60,000 bases of DNA from Tubiluchus corallicola (Eukaryota > Priapulida > Priapulimorpha > Priapulimorphida > Tubiluchidae): NCBI GenBank assembly GCA_030141605.1, contig JAQGDQ010000056.1, forward strand, positions 126,001 through 186,000, written 5' to 3'. Both the position numbers and the translations under genes were made by a program. Shown piece after piece: positions 50,901 to 60,000 of the stretch. Under the pieces are notes generated by a model. It did no database searches. It saw only the letters and a program-made list of their open reading frames with translations, and was not told the origin of the DNA. Each line of letters begins with the position of its first letter. The first letter of the stretch is position 1.

Positions 50901-53900
50901 CCAAGTGACTCTTAAAAGCAATTATAATGGTATAGTTCACTACTTCCACTGATAACTGATTCGAAGGCATTAATAATTGATTTGATTTACCTCTAAATAG
51001 TAAGCACCTGATATTGTTGCCACCCACCAATTAACACATACATATATTTAGCTTCACTCAGTCAAGATTGATTGTTTATTGGTACATTAAATTACTTGAC
51101 ACAATTACGAAAAACTGAATTGCACGGAAAGGTCTTTCAACATTACTAATTTACATTTTTTTGAGATTGTTTTAAGACTGAAGCAGACAAACATTTAAGT
51201 CATTTTAAGAGAATTTAAGCAAATATTAATGCAAAATGAATTTCTAAAGCAGCTTGCAACTATCTGTTTGCCTAGTTGTTTGTTTCCAAAACGGAATGTC
51301 TCACTGTAGTGTAGATGTAAGAAATGAGATGTTATGTCAGAGTTGAATACTCTAGTAAGGTATAATTAAAAGCACTTGATTACAAGTTGTAATTAGGGTG
51401 GTTGTAAAGCACTAAAAAAATGCACAAAAGTACTTGTCAAGCTGCTTGATGTTCATTCAACTACTTGCGCTTGTACTTGAACGCACTTGAACCCAAATCT
51501 GACACTTGCTGTTTTGTTTTTTCATTAACCATTAAAATGTTTTGATAAATTTTCAGCAACTTCCGATTGGACAAAATTTTTTATGGAAGCAGGACTTCCG
51601 GCAAATTTGGCTGCCAATTATGCAATTACATTTACAGGTATGATATGCACTGTGTGAAAATAGTAGATACAAGCCCAAGCTACAAATCCTATAATCGTGC
51701 TCTTTTGTTAAGAATTAACATGTATGCAGTTACTAATTCTTCACTTTATTATGTTTTAGTTGTAAACCAGTTTATTTTAATATGAACACTGCTACAATAA
51801 TCAGGTCTAAAGGCAAAAACTTTTTTTTGTGCATTTACGTAACAAGTTTGCAAAATTATTATTCTATTTTTAAATGTATATTACTGCTATATCTGTTTCT
51901 GCTTTTCTGGTTTTGCCTGTTTGCCAAGAATATGACTACAGTAATAGAATCTTCTAGAAATATTTTCTCATTTTTAGCTTAGTGTGAGATAATATGGAAG
52001 TGGGTCAACTAAACCCTAAAAGCTAAAGTTTCTTTTGATTTCACCCTTCATCGCAATACATATGAGAATCCCATTGTAATACTTGGCCTAATTTCAAGCC
52101 AAGCCGTATTAAAAAGAAACTGAAAAGGTGCTGAAAAAATAGGTTGTGGCTTTAGTGTATTGTATCAAGTGATCCTTCTTGCTAAAGTTGCTTTGCATGG
52201 GTCTGAATCTAGTTTTCTGTGTTTACAAGCTAGTCTCTTGATTATATACAAACGGATTTTTGTTTGAGACCTTGTAGTGTATCGATAGTTTTAAGGCTTT
52301 TTGACAGTGTGTAGCATTCTACTCTTAAAAACAAATGCATCACCATTTGCCTAAGATTAGTAAAACTTGAATGAGGTTGAGTTAACTCAATTAAGGGCAT
52401 TACAGCTGGCAGATACCATAATCTAAATACGGCATGCAAAAGTGCTCAATGTGAAATGGTCTCGCTGTCGCTTTGAGTAAGTCAGAACTGTTGATTACTT
52501 CTCCCAGTAGATATTCTCATGTTAAATCTTCGGAAATTTTACTTTTTTGAAGAGCAGCATTTTTTGGCAGTGAACTACATATATAAAAATAACTTTTAAT
52601 GTTAAGAAAGGAATACGAAGGCACAATTTCAAGTCGTGCCCAATTGGAAACTGTTTTGCAATTCTTTGACATTATGAATTTTATTTCTGATGAATTTGTG
52701 CAAAATTGCCTTGTCAATTTATCAGAATGTGGGTGTGCTATATAGGAAGGCCGTCTATTTGATTTTTGGTATTTCAATGCTGTAGTTAGATTAGTGTGTT
52801 TAAGCATGTGTATTATGGAATTTCTAGGAATAATTTAGTGAAAATAAGATACTTTTCAACTTTTTTTAGAAGAATAAAACACCAAGGAAATTTCTTATCC
52901 GTTATGCAGCTTTAGCTATTTTAATTTAGCCAGCTTGTCTTTTTAGACCATCGTATACAGCGCAGCATGCTGGCTGACCTTAGCAAAGAAATTCTCAATG
53001 ACATGGGTATTAAAGCACTTGGCGACATCATTGCCATATTGAAACATGCAAAAGATGTGTACACACATGAAGAAAGAGAGAAGATGCTGGCAGGGAATGG
53101 CAGCAACAACAGTCTACGGCGATCTACTCGTAAGTGCATAATAGTTTCTACATAGTAGTGTCTACCTTTCTGACCTTCTTGTACGACATTTGTGATTTCG
53201 TGATGTAATTAAAACTAGCCTAGCGAGATCACGACAATCCATGCTAGCGTAAAGTCTTGGCTATAGGTTGCACAAAAATGTTTTCGAAAATGTAAGCACT
53301 GCTCATTGAAACTGCTTTACTGTGATTTATCATTTGTAAGCGAAGGCAAAATGAACATTAATAAAAAACTTTACTTTTAATATAATAACAATAAGTCCAT
53401 GTAATATTAATAATAATAACAATTATTATTATTATAATGTCTAGTTGGATTTATGTATCTTCTTTGTATTTGATACAAATGATTTTTGAATACTCCACCT
53501 ACTAATTTTGCCGTTTATTCAAGTTAGCAATAGGCACAACTTCTGGTTGATGTGTGTCAGCACCCTAACTTTCCAATTTTGTATTTCATATGGATGACAT
53601 TTCACTTTCAATGCATTTTTTTTTGCTAAGCGGCCAGCAGGACTGTTGCTCACTATCTACCCAAAGGCGATGATATGGGACCGATGGGTTCACCGATGTT
53701 GAGTTCTGAAAGCACCACATCTGGCCTATCTCGAGCACTAGCAGCAAGATTAGGTGACAGCGTTGATACTTCAGAATCATCTAAAGAGTCTGTTGCGATG
53801 TTCAGCATGCCTCCAGAAATAAAGAATAATGTTGCAGGTGCTGGTGTTGCATCAACAATGCAGAAGGTTGCTGTTAACGAAACAATAGAGAATTCTTCAG

Positions 53901-56900
53901 AGACTGCAACACCCAATACGACGCCTAAGAAAATTGTGAAAGTCTCCACAAAACTTAGTAAGCTTTGTGCATTTCGCTTAATTAACCTTAAATAACTTTT
54001 TTTAGTTTGGTTGTGAATTTTTAGGCATATGATTCATATTCACTGTTGGATAGTAACACGTTACTATAATCAAATTACTTTTTATAGTAACGAGTAGTGT
54101 AATGCGAATACTGCTTACTCTTGTAATCAGATTACTCGTTACTTTCGCAGTAATGCTACTAAATCTGTGTTACTTATCTATACAAGAATAAAATTTTAAA
54201 CTTAAGCTGTTTTGATTGTTTAGTCGGTGTGAATGCTAGTGTGTGTGTTTGTTTGTAGTGGATACAAGTGAAGCAGGAGCTTTTGTCAAGTAGCAGTTCA
54301 GCCATTACTTTAAATTTGTAAATGGTGAAAAACAAAGTGTTCAATTTGTTTCGCTATACCTGTGATAAAGTATCACTCAAACCACCACACAAAAGTAATC
54401 AGTAAGGGATTATCTTTGCTAAAAGTAATCAGTAATGAGCAATTTGATTACTTGTTTTCTAATGTAACCAGTAATCATAACAAGTAACGAACCCAACACT
54501 GCTCATATTTCGTATTGTAAATCCCATTTCTGTTGAGATGAAATGCTTTTTCTGTCACTCACTGATTTAGTAGAAGTTTCAACTAGTGATTGATTGGAGT
54601 TTAATCACAACAAAATCAGTAGGAAATACATCTAAAAGTCATCATCAGTGCCCACGTGACATGCTGGAGGCTAGCAATCTTAGTAGATACATCTACAGGT
54701 GGCATATTATATGTTTTTGGATAACTTATTAGCTTTTTGTCATTTTTTTAAAGAAAAGAAGCAAAATGTAGTGGATCTCCGACAAGCAAAGGCATCAGCA
54801 AGTCCTCAAAAGGAAGAGGTGCCTACACAAAAGAAGCGGAGAGTTTTAGCAATACACGAAGGAACATACACTGTCAAAATGCCTGTTGGTAACACGGCCA
54901 AAACCAAAAAGATCCTTGCCAGCCAAAAAACGAAAGCAACTGGTGTGTTCATAGTAAATGTATTGTGGTATAGGGAGCTTCATAAAATGCTATCACTTAT
55001 TTGGGATTAACATTTTTCCGTTAAACAGCAATTTAGAGGTCTCACAAACCTTCTCCAAAAATCTAAAACTCTGAATCTGCCTTGGCCAGGTCTTCTCTTT
55101 TTGATGCGTAAAATTATCAGACATCATATGGCCTAAATTCTTCACTGCTACAGGGCAAAAGAGTTGCGATGATAAAAATCAATGACGAAATTATTTAAGT
55201 TGCCACTACACAATAGCTGTGATTTACAGCACTTTTTATTTCTTTGTAAATGGAATAAATTTATTATTATCGTTTTATTATTTTCTTCTCATTTGAAATT
55301 TTTCTAACAAAATTTTGATAATAGGTAGTTATTTTACGATAAGATTCCTTGCATTTGATATTATAGCTATTGTAGCAGTTCTAGCTGTTGTTTTTTAAGA
55401 ACACAGAATTTGAATACTTTCAAGTGTATTTAATTTCATTGAGATTCATTCATTTGATAAAAATTGGTATGAAAAAAATTAAAGTAGAATTGAACTTTAA
55501 TTTTTTATGTACTTTCTGCCACAGAACAAATAGTAGAATTTCTTTAATTTGCTGTTCATTATGGCCTAAATTGTTGCATGATATATCAGATTAAATGCAT
55601 TTGCAATGCTTCTATTTACTAATTCATTTATTTACATTAATCTTTTTAGATATTTATTTACTAACTCTGTTTAATTTTGTTTAAGCTGTTGGGTCATCGG
55701 TATTTGACCGCCTTGGTGATTCAGATGAAGTCAGTAGTTCTGGAATAAGTTCATCTCTTCAGAAAACTAAGAATTCTGACCTGGTGAGTATAGCTACATT
55801 GTGATGGATTTTTCTCCTCTTATAAAAGAATTTGATCATCCAAACCAAATTAACGATGTCACGTTCTGCATTTTTTAAATTTAGCACTGTGTCTGTTGTT
55901 GGCACATTGTATGATTGGCATAGACTATTTCTAGAATAGCGTGGAAGGGGCACATTTTTACAAATAAAAGTAATGGATATGCACAATGTTGGAGTGTAGT
56001 TGAATTATTAGTTAGATACAAGTTAGTATCAGACTATTGAAGTAGATTTATACTGTGTCAGCACGGGCTTGTTAGCAAAGCTGTGCATTTCCTTTAGATT
56101 GCTTATGTTTGTCGCTCACCTAAGCATGACTACAGGCCAAGAAATAATGTACTGTTTCAAGCCTAAAAGAGACTGGCTAACGAAGCATAAGTATTTCTTA
56201 TTACTAGGCCTGTAACGATACATCAAAGCATCATGATACCTTTTGCAAAGATACGTGTATCATCAAAATGGACCAGTATCGCAATAATGTGAATCATTGA
56301 TATTAAGCACAAACTAGACTGTCCGCTGATAAAGACAGCATGAAATAATTCAAGCTACAGCTGTAGCGTAACAATCAGTGCAGTGAGCGCAGCATATATA
56401 TAGGCAGCTTGACCTTGACACAGCAGACCCGCTGCTAGCAGTCAGCCAAAGCGAAGCGGTTGAAAATGCAATGTGCTTATAATAATGTATAGTAGGCTAA
56501 TTACACGTCTGCTTATAAGTTTCTGAAATGGCTTGCAGCAGATAGTGAACTAGAAAATGTACCAGCATATTTTAAATCAAAAAGTATTGAAATGTTTTGC
56601 ATTTCTGGTGGCTACAATGCAAATAATACAAGAGTATAAACAGAAGTTAAAAAGTCTGCCGAATTATTTTAGCACTTATCAATTTTAAAATTGTTTGATA
56701 AATCTAATATGTACATATAATATATCAACAGCTTAATCTAGTTTTTTTATTAAAGCCTGCAAACGTTAACTCAATGTGTATCGTATCGTGAGGTTAGTAT
56801 CGTGACTTAGGTGTATCGTTACAGCCCTACTTGTTACTATTAGCTCACTACCAGCTAGGAATCATTTTACACAGCATCGTGTCCTGGTGCAGAAATGAGA

Positions 56901-59136
56901 AAACTAACCACATCTTCAAAATACGAAAAGTGGTTCTTTGATTATTAATGTTTAATTTTTTTATTAATGTTAAAGATGTGTAGTGTATCTTGGACAAATT
57001 CTTATTGCTAATACATGTAAGCATTTTATACTTTTTGTACTGTAGGCATCTTCCGTGTTTTCAAGACTTGGGCCACTTAACGTAGTTAGTATTAGTGCAG
57101 CTACATCGACGTCTGGTGATATGGAAGATGACGATGAAGGCAAGAACTACACTGAATATGGTGGAGTACTTAAAACTCTCAGCAAAAAGCAACCAAATGC
57201 CAGAGACGACTCTAAACAAATCTCTGCTTTTGATCCACAACACCAAATCAACAAAAGAACCATAACATTTGCCACAGGTACGACTTCAGAAGAAACCAAA
57301 ACTGATGATGACAGTAAAAACATTAAAGATATTAGCGTTCACTACGTACATGTCAAGCACAAGCAGAAGAAACATGTCGTGAAAGACAGAGCTATTACAT
57401 TTGCAACAACAGCAACACCGTTAAATCTCAAGAGTGACGAAGATAAGGATGTCAGCATTGAACTTTCTGCTGTGAAATCCAAGCAGAAGCCAGTTATTGA
57501 AAAAAAGAAAACCGATATTACTGTCACAATGCCTCCTACTAAAAGCATAACCCAAGTAAAAAAGAGAACGGGTAAGTGAAACACAATCAGAATTTTCAGA
57601 TAAAAGTAATAAAAACCTGGAGTGGAGACTTCAGTGTCTCAAAGTTCTTCTACCATTCAAAATTAACCCTTTGCAAATTATATATTAAGTCTGCATTGGT
57701 AGTTTCTGTACTCCAAACTTCACGGTGCATCTACTGTACAATGCCGGTCACTACCTAAAACATTTGGCCTTTTTGTTCTTGTTCATTGTTCTAAATTGCT
57801 GAAACTGCATTGTTTACTGGCACTGTATATGTACTTTAAGCATAATTCCAATTCCACCTGTTCTTGTGGGTTTGAGTATTCTCTCAACATTAATTAATTG
57901 TTGTTAAATAAAAAGTAATATTTTTCACTGGTGATCAAAGAATAAAACAAAAAATCATTTTGTTTTAACTGGCTGTAATTTTTGTGGAGTTGCTTTAGCT
58001 TTAATCTTAGTAGTGCTGTATTATTGTCAGAGCACTTGTTAGATGGGATTACATTAAAACAATACTTAGCAGCTGTTACTTTTGTGTGATCTGTATTGGT
58101 CTGCCACTAAGATATGTGTAAAGAAAATAAGCATGTTTTAGTCTCTACTCAGTAACACATGGCGGAGTTACATTTGCTGCAGTTTTATTTTCTGCAAAAA
58201 AGAGCATGTCGGAGAGACCATGAAAAATAGGTGTAAGCCTTGATACTTGCTCAAATTCAAAGATTTTAGAGATTTGCAAGTCTTGAATAAGAAATGACGT
58301 TATAAACACATCACTAGTTTCTTTCCGAGTCATTTGTCCTAGGTGAATGCACTATTGTACTGTAGCTTCATGTACATGACCAAATTATTTTAAACGATGC
58401 ATAATTTTTCTACTGCGGTTCCTGTGTGCACCTAAATTGTGGCGCCGATGCGTCGAGGAGAGGTCGGCTAAGCATGATACACAACAAATAGAATATGTGT
58501 CTGCTCAGTCATACATCCTAGACTGCAGTTGAGATTACCGAACTAATACTGCGTCAAAACTTGAGTTTAATATTAACATTATCAGTAACTTGCCATGTTT
58601 TTCACCAAACATTTCTATTGTTAGGTCAATAAACTATTGTGCACTTTGGTATTGAAAAGAAATAATTCACAATGCAACACATAGCCCATTTCACAATGTT
58701 TCAGTACATTGCATATGTTTCGTAAGTTTTGTCTTTTGTTACTGTATTAATTTTTTCAAAATTTTTTGTGAACTTTTCAGTTATCAGTACAAAAAGATTG
58801 GCTGACACCACTGTTGTTGACACAGAAGGAATCTTATCTGGAGGCACTAAAAGGAAGACGCCAGTTCATGAGCGAATAGGATCATCTGCATCTGGCTCAA
58901 CAACCACGAATATGGCAGCAGTTGGTACAAGTTCATCTAGCACCATCATTTCATTAAATGGGAAATCAGGTTCTCACATAAACAAGTCTTCTCCCACAAA
59001 ACGTTCTGCAGTGGATGACTCGTTATACGCTCATCCAAAACGAATAAAGTTTGTCAACAAGTCTAAATCAATAGGCACTTCAAGTCAACGCTCAACATCG
59101 AAAGTTTCCCATGCTATTTTTCATAGACTAGGGTAA
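47948..59136 (+). CDS. C19orf47: C19orf47-like SAM-domain protein, 8 coding exons
   Basis: Joining eight exons gives 1776 nt, 591 aa plus TAA. An N-terminal SAM domain lies at about residues 7-68: SDWTKFFMEAGLP, then IQRSMLADLSKEIL and LGDIIAILKHA. A disordered Ser/Thr-rich middle follows, then a basic cluster QKKRR (228-232) and the block TYTVKMPVGNTAKTKKIL. Next come SVFDRLG (270-276), SVFSRLG (301-307), YGGVLKTL, two copies of an ITFAT repeat, and a C-terminal IFHRLG. The same order (SAM, basic cluster, KMPxG-like block, SVFDRLG, VFSRLG, YAGVLKKL) occurs in human C19orf47 (about 420 aa), so orthology is well supported. The extra length is the repeat region and tail. Molecular function is not established; SAM domains usually mediate protein association, and the basic clusters suggest a nuclear location. 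Exons 2-8 are firm and exon 1 is inferred. Confidence 0.9.
48128..48379 (-). mobile_element. LINE (CR1/jockey-like), 3' part
   Basis: On the minus strand this reads as the end of a LINE: degraded coding sequence with RLIMI-like and TFSKRLVN-like pieces, then AATAAAAATAAAC and a tail of repeated TAAAC at 48128-48145. It is separated from the rest of the LINE by the inserted element at 48380-49506. Confidence 0.6.
48380..49506 (+). mobile_element. PIF/Harbinger-like DNA transposon inside a LINE
   Basis: Terminal inverted repeats: the left end GGCCACGTTTCCACTGC and the reverse complement of the right end, GGCCGCGTTTCCACTGC, continue to match through CACAGACA. The flanks are TAA on the left and TAG on the right, close to the 3-bp target duplication of PIF/Harbinger elements. 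The + strand interior carries a MADF-type fragment. It sits in the first intron of the SAM gene and splits an older LINE. Confidence 0.72.
48578..48730 (+). pseudogene. MADF/Myb-like DNA-binding domain fragment of the transposon
   Basis: The frame reads IIDDEQIAHAVELRPALYD, then KSHPKYSCRASTRQLW. MADF domains have an acidic start, a RPxLYD box, xSHPxY and a conserved W at this spacing. PIF/Harbinger elements carry such a protein next to their transposase. The fragment ends early, has no visible partner transposase, and is probably dead. Confidence 0.6.
49507..50800 (-). pseudogene. Degraded LINE reverse transcriptase (CR1/jockey-like)
   Basis: Minus-strand reading from high to low coordinates gives broken but ordered RT landmarks: LLFRKSLE with an in-frame stop at 50537-50539, then GIVPQDW; KAFDSVP after a one-base frameshift near 50230; GIPRGTLLGPYCFLIFINDV at about 50012-50071; FVDD at 49964-49975 in place of the usual (Y/F)ADD; and VRPILEY followed by WSPH at about 49607-49651. 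The 5' part, including any endonuclease, is not recognisable. With 48128-48379 it makes one LINE of about 1.5 kb, interrupted by a DNA transposon. It cannot encode an active enzyme as it stands. Confidence 0.85.
51557..51637 (+). CDS. C19orf47: SAM gene exon 2 (SAM domain, first half)
   Basis: Encodes TSDWTKFFMEAGLP and ANYAITFT, helices 1-2 of the SAM domain. Acceptor AATTTTCAG, donor GTATGA. It enters two bases before a codon boundary and leaves one base into a codon. An ATG-started frame over the same bases is a shadow. Confidence 0.92.
52947..53129 (+). CDS. C19orf47: SAM gene exon 3 (SAM domain, second half)
   Basis: HRIQRSMLADLSKEILNDMG, then LGDIIAILKHAKDVY completes the SAM domain; the final helix LGDIIAILKHA is the most conserved part. 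A charged stretch HEEREKM and NSLRRST follow. Acceptor TCTTTTTAG, donor GTAAGT. Confidence 0.95.
53631..53957 (+). CDS. C19orf47: SAM gene exon 4 (disordered region)
   Basis: A Ser/Thr/Met-rich segment ending KKIVKVSTKL, matching KISVTVSNKM in the human protein. The acceptor at TTTTGCTAAG is the only nearby AG that keeps the frame. The better-looking CAG at 53640 would shift into a frame that stops within about 20 codons. Donor GTAAGC. Confidence 0.88.
54041..54501. mobile_element. hAT-type non-autonomous element 1
   Basis: In SAM-gene intron 4. The left end is CACTGTTGGATAGTAAC; the right end, reversed and complemented, is CAGTGTTGGGTTCGTTAC. It is flanked by TTCATATT (54033-54040) and CTCATATT (54502-54509), a 7-of-8 match that fits the 8-bp duplication made by hAT transposases. 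The interior is rich in ATTACT/AGTAAC in both orientations. No coding sequence. Confidence 0.82.
54754..54942 (+). CDS. C19orf47: SAM gene exon 5 (basic cluster)
   Basis: Encodes KASASPQKEEVPTQKKRRVL, then EGTYTVKMPVGNTAKTKKIL. The human counterpart has VPAKRRRV followed by YVINMPKGTTPRTRKIL, so this is the clearest match after the SAM domain. QKKRR is a candidate nuclear localisation signal. Acceptor TTTTTTTAAAG, donor GTGTGT. Confidence 0.93.
55686..55783 (+). CDS. C19orf47: SAM gene exon 6 (first RLG motif)
   Basis: GSSVFDRLGDSDEVSSSGIS, then SLQKTKNSDL. It carries the SVFDRLG motif that is identical in human C19orf47. Acceptor TTTTGTTTAAG, donor GTGAGT. Confidence 0.93.
56205..56829. mobile_element. 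hAT-type non-autonomous element 2
   Basis: In SAM-gene intron 6. The left end TAGGCCTGTAACGATACA matches the reverse complement of the right end, TAGGGCTGTAACGATACA, with one difference. The flanks are CTTATTAC (56197-56204) and CTTGTTAC (56830-56837), a 7-of-8 target duplication. It is a different family from the element at 54041. No transposase is visible. Confidence 0.83.
57046..57571 (+). CDS. C19orf47: SAM gene exon 7 (RLG motif, acidic region, tandem repeat)
   Basis: ASSVFSRLGPL, then an acidic patch MEDDDEG and YGGVLKTLSKK, matching YAGVLKKLGR in human. The rest is two diverged copies of a roughly 44-residue unit beginning ITFAT and ending VKxKQK (371-406 and 415-446), then a short remnant. 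Acceptor TTTGTACTGTAG, donor GTAAGT. The exon is a single open block of 526 nt. Confidence 0.94.
58781..59136 (+). CDS. C19orf47: SAM gene exon 8 (C-terminus)
   Basis: Encodes residues 474-591, rich in Ser, Thr and Lys. It contains TKRKTPVHERIG, a relative of the RLG motif, a basic HPKRIKF, and ends SHAIFHRLG at TAA, so the last motif is the very C-terminus. Acceptor AACTTTTCAG. Confidence 0.92.
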
Positions 59137-60000
59137 ATTGTTACTAGCCTGTTAGCATATATTATGCTAGCAGCATAGATTTATTCTAATTGATGAGTCT
59201 TATTCTACATTTTGTGAAATCTGAGTAAACAAAAATAACAAACAGATTGGTTCATAATGCAAATTTAATTGTTACTGGCAAAAACAGCAACAATTTGTGA
59301 AAAAATCACACAATTAAGAAACAAAGAAAAATACAACATTTCAAGTCACCACTGTGATTTATCTTTATTTCTTAATTATGGGCTTTTTGATTAAATTGTC
59401 AATATGCCAAAAGTTTCTAATGTTTTATTGATGTTCTGTGTTTGAAGTCTCAACCTTATATACTTTCCTTAAATATTACCTATAACTACAAGTACATTTT
59501 TTATTTTGTTCATAATACATCTTATAATTAAATTTTTCTCGATTCACTTCTTCTCTAGTTGCACTATTAGCACAGATACGTGCTGTTTGTTTTACAATGT
59601 ACGATATACATTCAGCATAACCCAGTGGAAAGCAATTGGTACTGTTTACTTTTTAGCATCAGGAACTTATCAAATAAGCAGAGCCATTCATTTACTGATC
59701 ACTAAACAGTAACTAATGCCCTAAGTAATCTTAAAACAGCTAGCCAAGTCAAGTAATACTTAAAAAGCACTAACAAAAATGTCAGAAAGTGAAAGATCTG
59801 TGGAAAATTATTTGTTACTTTACTAGTACAGCATGTACAATTAATTACAAGAAAATTTACAGATTTTATGTTTGATTAACTTTATGACCACATGATGGAT
59901 TTTCCATTTGTGTTGATGGAAAATGAAAAGCTACCTTGTTGGTAGTGAACTGATAATCGATAGAAACTGCAATCTTGCCAGAAACATTGACAACAGTTCT
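59137..60000. other. SAM-gene 3' UTR and downstream flank
   Basis: AT-rich, no coding sequence recognised. A short inverted repeat (ATTTTCCAT and ATGGAAAAT) lies near 59899-59925. Confidence 0.5.
59390..59395 (+). terminator. Candidate variant polyadenylation signal for the SAM gene
   Basis: ATTAAA about 255 bases after the stop codon. No canonical AATAAA is obvious closer. It is only a guess at the 3' end. Confidence 0.25.

Noticed and set aside
52242-52807. Two minus-strand frames in SAM-gene intron 2 with a faint retroelement-like feel
   Set aside because: No firm reverse transcriptase, RNase H or integrase motif could be pointed to.
53641-53957. SAM-gene exon 4 starting after the stronger CAG at 53640
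   Set aside because: It shifts the frame and stops within about 20 codons; the AAG acceptor at 53630 keeps the frame through the next four exons.
1-60000. tRNA, rRNA, CRISPR arrays, operons and bacterial-type signals
   Set aside because: None found. The window is eukaryotic, no tRNA A/B box pair or rRNA core was recognised, and the tandem repeats present are degenerate minisatellites without spacers.

Overview
This window is animal nuclear DNA: AT-rich, with GT-AG introns of about 0.1 to 3.6 kb, simple repeats and eroded transposons. Two protein-coding genes lie on the + strand, head to tail, in the right-hand 34 kb. The proteins show that it is a metazoan. The transposon mix fits a non-vertebrate, but the phylum cannot be fixed from sequence reading alone.

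Layout. 1-26.4 kb: no gene I can support. It holds a roughly 410-bp dispersed repeat (two long copies and a third short copy), a TGG-rich degenerate tract, a small hairpin transposon, a probable LINE 3' tail, a 1.6-kb minisatellite with a 24-bp unit, a CA/CG/TG alternating tract and a TC tract. 26443-43237: a complete type I diacylglycerol kinase (co-orthologue of vertebrate DGKA/DGKB/DGKG) in 21 coding exons. The junctions I chose keep the frame from ATG to TGA and give 921 aa: recoverin-homology region, low-complexity linker, two EF hands, two C1 domains, and catalytic and accessory domains. 43.2-47.9 kb: intergenic. 47948-59136: a C19orf47-like SAM-domain protein in 8 coding exons, 591 aa. 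Exons 2-8 are firm; the first, 16-nt exon is inferred. 59137-60000: 3' flank.

Transposable elements inside introns are the most informative non-coding content. They are a pogo-like element in the kinase gene, and, in the SAM gene, a LINE split by a PIF/Harbinger-like element that still carries a MADF-type DNA-binding fragment, plus two hAT-type elements with recognisable 8-bp target duplications.

The kinase should act in Ca2+-sensitive phospholipid signalling, converting diacylglycerol to phosphatidic acid. The SAM protein is probably nuclear and poorly characterised. Nothing links the two functionally beyond adjacency. I found no novel multi-gene system. The least expected features are in the SAM protein: a repeated (V/I)FxRLG motif that ends exactly at the C-terminus, and an internal tandem repeat of about 44 residues.
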